Under the pieces are notes generated by a model, which saw only the letters and a list, made by a program, of their open reading frames with translations, ran no database searches and was not told the origin of the DNA. Shown here one piece after another: positions 62,677-64,000 of a stretch of 64,000 bases of DNA. This DNA is from Nostoc sp. FACHB-892 (GTDB lineage: Bacteria; Cyanobacteriota; Cyanobacteriia; Cyanobacteriales; Nostocaceae), in the NCBI RefSeq assembly GCF_014698795.1, contig NZ_JACJTR010000004.1, positions 124,001-188,000 on the forward strand, given 5' to 3'. The translations under genes were made by a program, and so were the position numbers. Every line of letters begins with the position of its first letter. The stretch's first letter is position 1.

Positions 62677-64000
62677 TCAGAAAGGGTCTATTGGTTTGGT
62701 TTTTAGTGAGTGCTTTAGGGGAATTGTAATTATAAATTCTGTACCTTTATTAGGAGAGGAAATACATTCTAATGTTCCCTGATGCTTTTGAGTAATTATT
62801 TGGTAACTAATAGATAAGCCTAAACCTGTGCCTTTCCCGACTGGTTTTGTCGTAAAAAAGGGGTCAAACAGTTGCTGTTGAATATTTTCCGGGATACCAC
62901 AACCATTATCAGCAATAGAAATAATTACTAACTGCTGGTCAGCAATGAAACTAGTACAAATGCAAATCTGGGGAATGTTAGTAGTTTTTTCATCAACTAT
63001 CGATTCTTCTAAAGCATCGATTGCATTTGCAAGAATATTCATAAACACCTGATTGAGTTGTCCAGGGTAACATTCTACCAATGGCAAATTGCTGTATTTT
63101 TTAATGAGTTTAATCGCTGGGTAATTAGCTGTGGCTTTGAGGCGATGCTCTAGGAGCATCAAAGTACTATCAATACCCTCGTGAATGTTTACCGCCTTCA
63201 TCTCTGCATGATCTAGGCGGGAAAAGTTACGTAAAGATCGTACAATTTCTGTAATTCTTTCAGCACCAATTCTCATAGAAGTTAGTAACTTTGGTAGGTC
63301 TTCTATTAAGAAATTAATATCTATGGCTTGTGCTTGCTTTTGGATTTGGGTTACTGGATTAGGATAGTATTGCTGGTATAGTTGCAGCAATTCAAGTAAA
63401 TCTTGGGTGTACTGATTGGCAGGAGTTAAATTACCATAGATAAAATTGACGGGGTTATTGATTTCGTGAGCTACACCTGCCACTAACTGTCCCAAACTAG
63501 ACATTTTTTCACTCTGCACCAGTTGAGATGCTAGCAGCTTTGCTTCTTGTTGTAATTGTGCTTGTGATTGTCGTAATCTTTCCTCTGCTTGTTTGCGTTT
63601 AGTAATATCGTGGAGAATAACGACATATTCTTGAAAATCTTGATGCGGTCGGTCGGAAATAGAAACTTCCAAAGTTCGCACACCAGCTTTGTGGAACAGG
63701 GTATGTTCACTTCGCTTTGTCCATTGCTGTGGATAGTTAGGAAATTCAAATATCCATTTGCTGAGGTGATTTCCTAGCAACTCAAATGGTTTGATATCAA
63801 AGATAAATTCGGTTGCTGGGTTTGCCTGCCTGATACTACCCTGCTCATCCAAGACCAAAATACCATCCTGGGCAACAGTAAACAGGTGTTCGGCAGCTTC
63901 TCGTGCCTCTGCAATGGCGACTACTTGGGGTAAGGTTGTCCAACAGGCTATAGCTACTCCTATAAATGCCACTGTCATCAGCAACACAACAAATAAATTT
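62677..64000 (-). CDS. Sensor histidine kinase, N-terminus off the window
   Basis: The frame is open to the right edge and no clear start is visible (the first GTG is at 63987), so the true N-terminus probably lies beyond. Visible: one membrane helix (VVLLMTVAFIGVAIACW, about 20 residues), a PAS domain (LFTVAQDGILVLDEQGSIRQAN), a coiled-coil linker, HisKA with GVAHEINNPVNFIYG, and HATPase (FMNILANAIDALEES, ADNGCGIPEN, GTGLGLSISYQI). The kinase core resembles that of the large hybrid kinase ending at 62519, convergent with it. Signal and partner unknown. Confidence 0.88.
   Translation of the reverse strand, partial: NLFVVLLMTVAFIGVAIACWTTLPQVVAIAEAREAAEHLFTVAQDGILVLDEQGSIRQANPATEFIFDIKPFELLGNHLSKWIFEFPNYPQQWTKRSEHTLFHKAGVRTLEVSISDRPHQDFQEYVVILHDITKRKQAEERLRQSQAQLQQEAKLLASQLVQSEKMSSLGQLVAGVAHEINNPVNFIYGNLTPANQYTQDLLELLQLYQQYYPNPVTQIQKQAQAIDINFLIEDLPKLLTSMRIGAERITEIVRSLRNFSRLDHAEMKAVNIHEGIDSTLMLLEHRLKATANYPAIKLIKKYSNLPLVECYPGQLNQVFMNILANAIDALEESIVDEKTTNIPQICICTSFIADQQLVIISIADNGCGIPENIQQQLFDPFFTTKPVGKGTGLGLSISYQIITQKHQGTLECISSPNKGTEFIITIPLKHSLKTKPIDPF

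Overview
This window comes from a filamentous, heterocyst-forming cyanobacterium of the Nostoc/Anabaena group. The support is a hetZ-patU pair, tandem cell-wall amidases of the AmiC1/AmiC2 type, a second cyanophycin locus (cphB2, small gene, cphA2), a phycobilin lyase of the CpcS/CpeS type, a plastoquinone-type UbiD decarboxylase, a solanesyl diphosphate synthase, many HIP1 octamers (GCGATCGC) and a heavy load of short dispersed repeats. Gene identities rest on motifs in the translations and on recalled family and gene-order knowledge. No database search was run.

Layout. 1-6.7 kb: an edge-truncated P-loop ATPase, the glycolate dehydrogenase subunits glcE-glcF, an MgtC-like membrane protein behind a candidate NtcA promoter, a membrane-anchored MsrB and a 29-residue Lys-rich protein. 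7-24 kb: a conserved core of mreBCD (cell shape), ssb, a SIMPL protein, a CPA2 antiporter, two tandem amidases with duplicated leaders, murI, a small membrane protein, sds, a conserved hypothetical, hetZ and patU. It joins cell-wall construction, septal peptidoglycan remodelling and heterocyst patterning, in an order close to that of Nostoc sp. PCC 7120 as I remember it. 24-34 kb: a transglutaminase-fold membrane protein that has lost its catalytic Cys and His, a family 4 uracil-DNA glycosylase, a phosphoribosyltransferase, a TPR protein and the divergent cphB2/cphA2 locus.

34-39.5 kb is an accessory, decaying region: a PD-(D/E)XK-TPR fusion, a DUF559 nuclease gene bracketed by a 40-bp inverted repeat and lying between two 96-bp duplicated blocks, an Rpn-like pseudogene with two stops, a DUF4058 gene broken by one amber codon, an SH3 protein and a TauD-like remnant. 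39.5-49.6 kb: UbiD, a Tat-exported beta-carbonic anhydrase, a long spacer holding a short ORF that encodes the pentapeptide RGSGR (the PatS/HetN signal), then a co-directional minus-strand run (2Fe-2S ferredoxin, nuclease lipoprotein, inositol-phosphatase, DnaJ-TPR, HisZ, 7Fe/8Fe-type ferredoxin, LivF-type ATPase), and tRNA-Ser(GGA). 49.9-64 kb: HEAT-repeat protein, CpcS lyase, a solo TnpB with its likely guide-RNA end, an M50 site-2-type protease, a metallo-beta-lactamase-fold protein with a degenerate metal motif, a 2109-residue Ser/Thr kinase-ATPase-GAF-PAS-histidine kinase hybrid and an edge-truncated histidine kinase.

The most unusual signals are the RGSGR ORF, the DUF559 cassette and its duplicated flanks, dispersed repeats that sit in frame inside four protein genes, three families of small non-autonomous inverted-repeat elements, the duplicated leaders with mini-ORFs upstream of both amidases, and several short genes with good ribosome binding sites.
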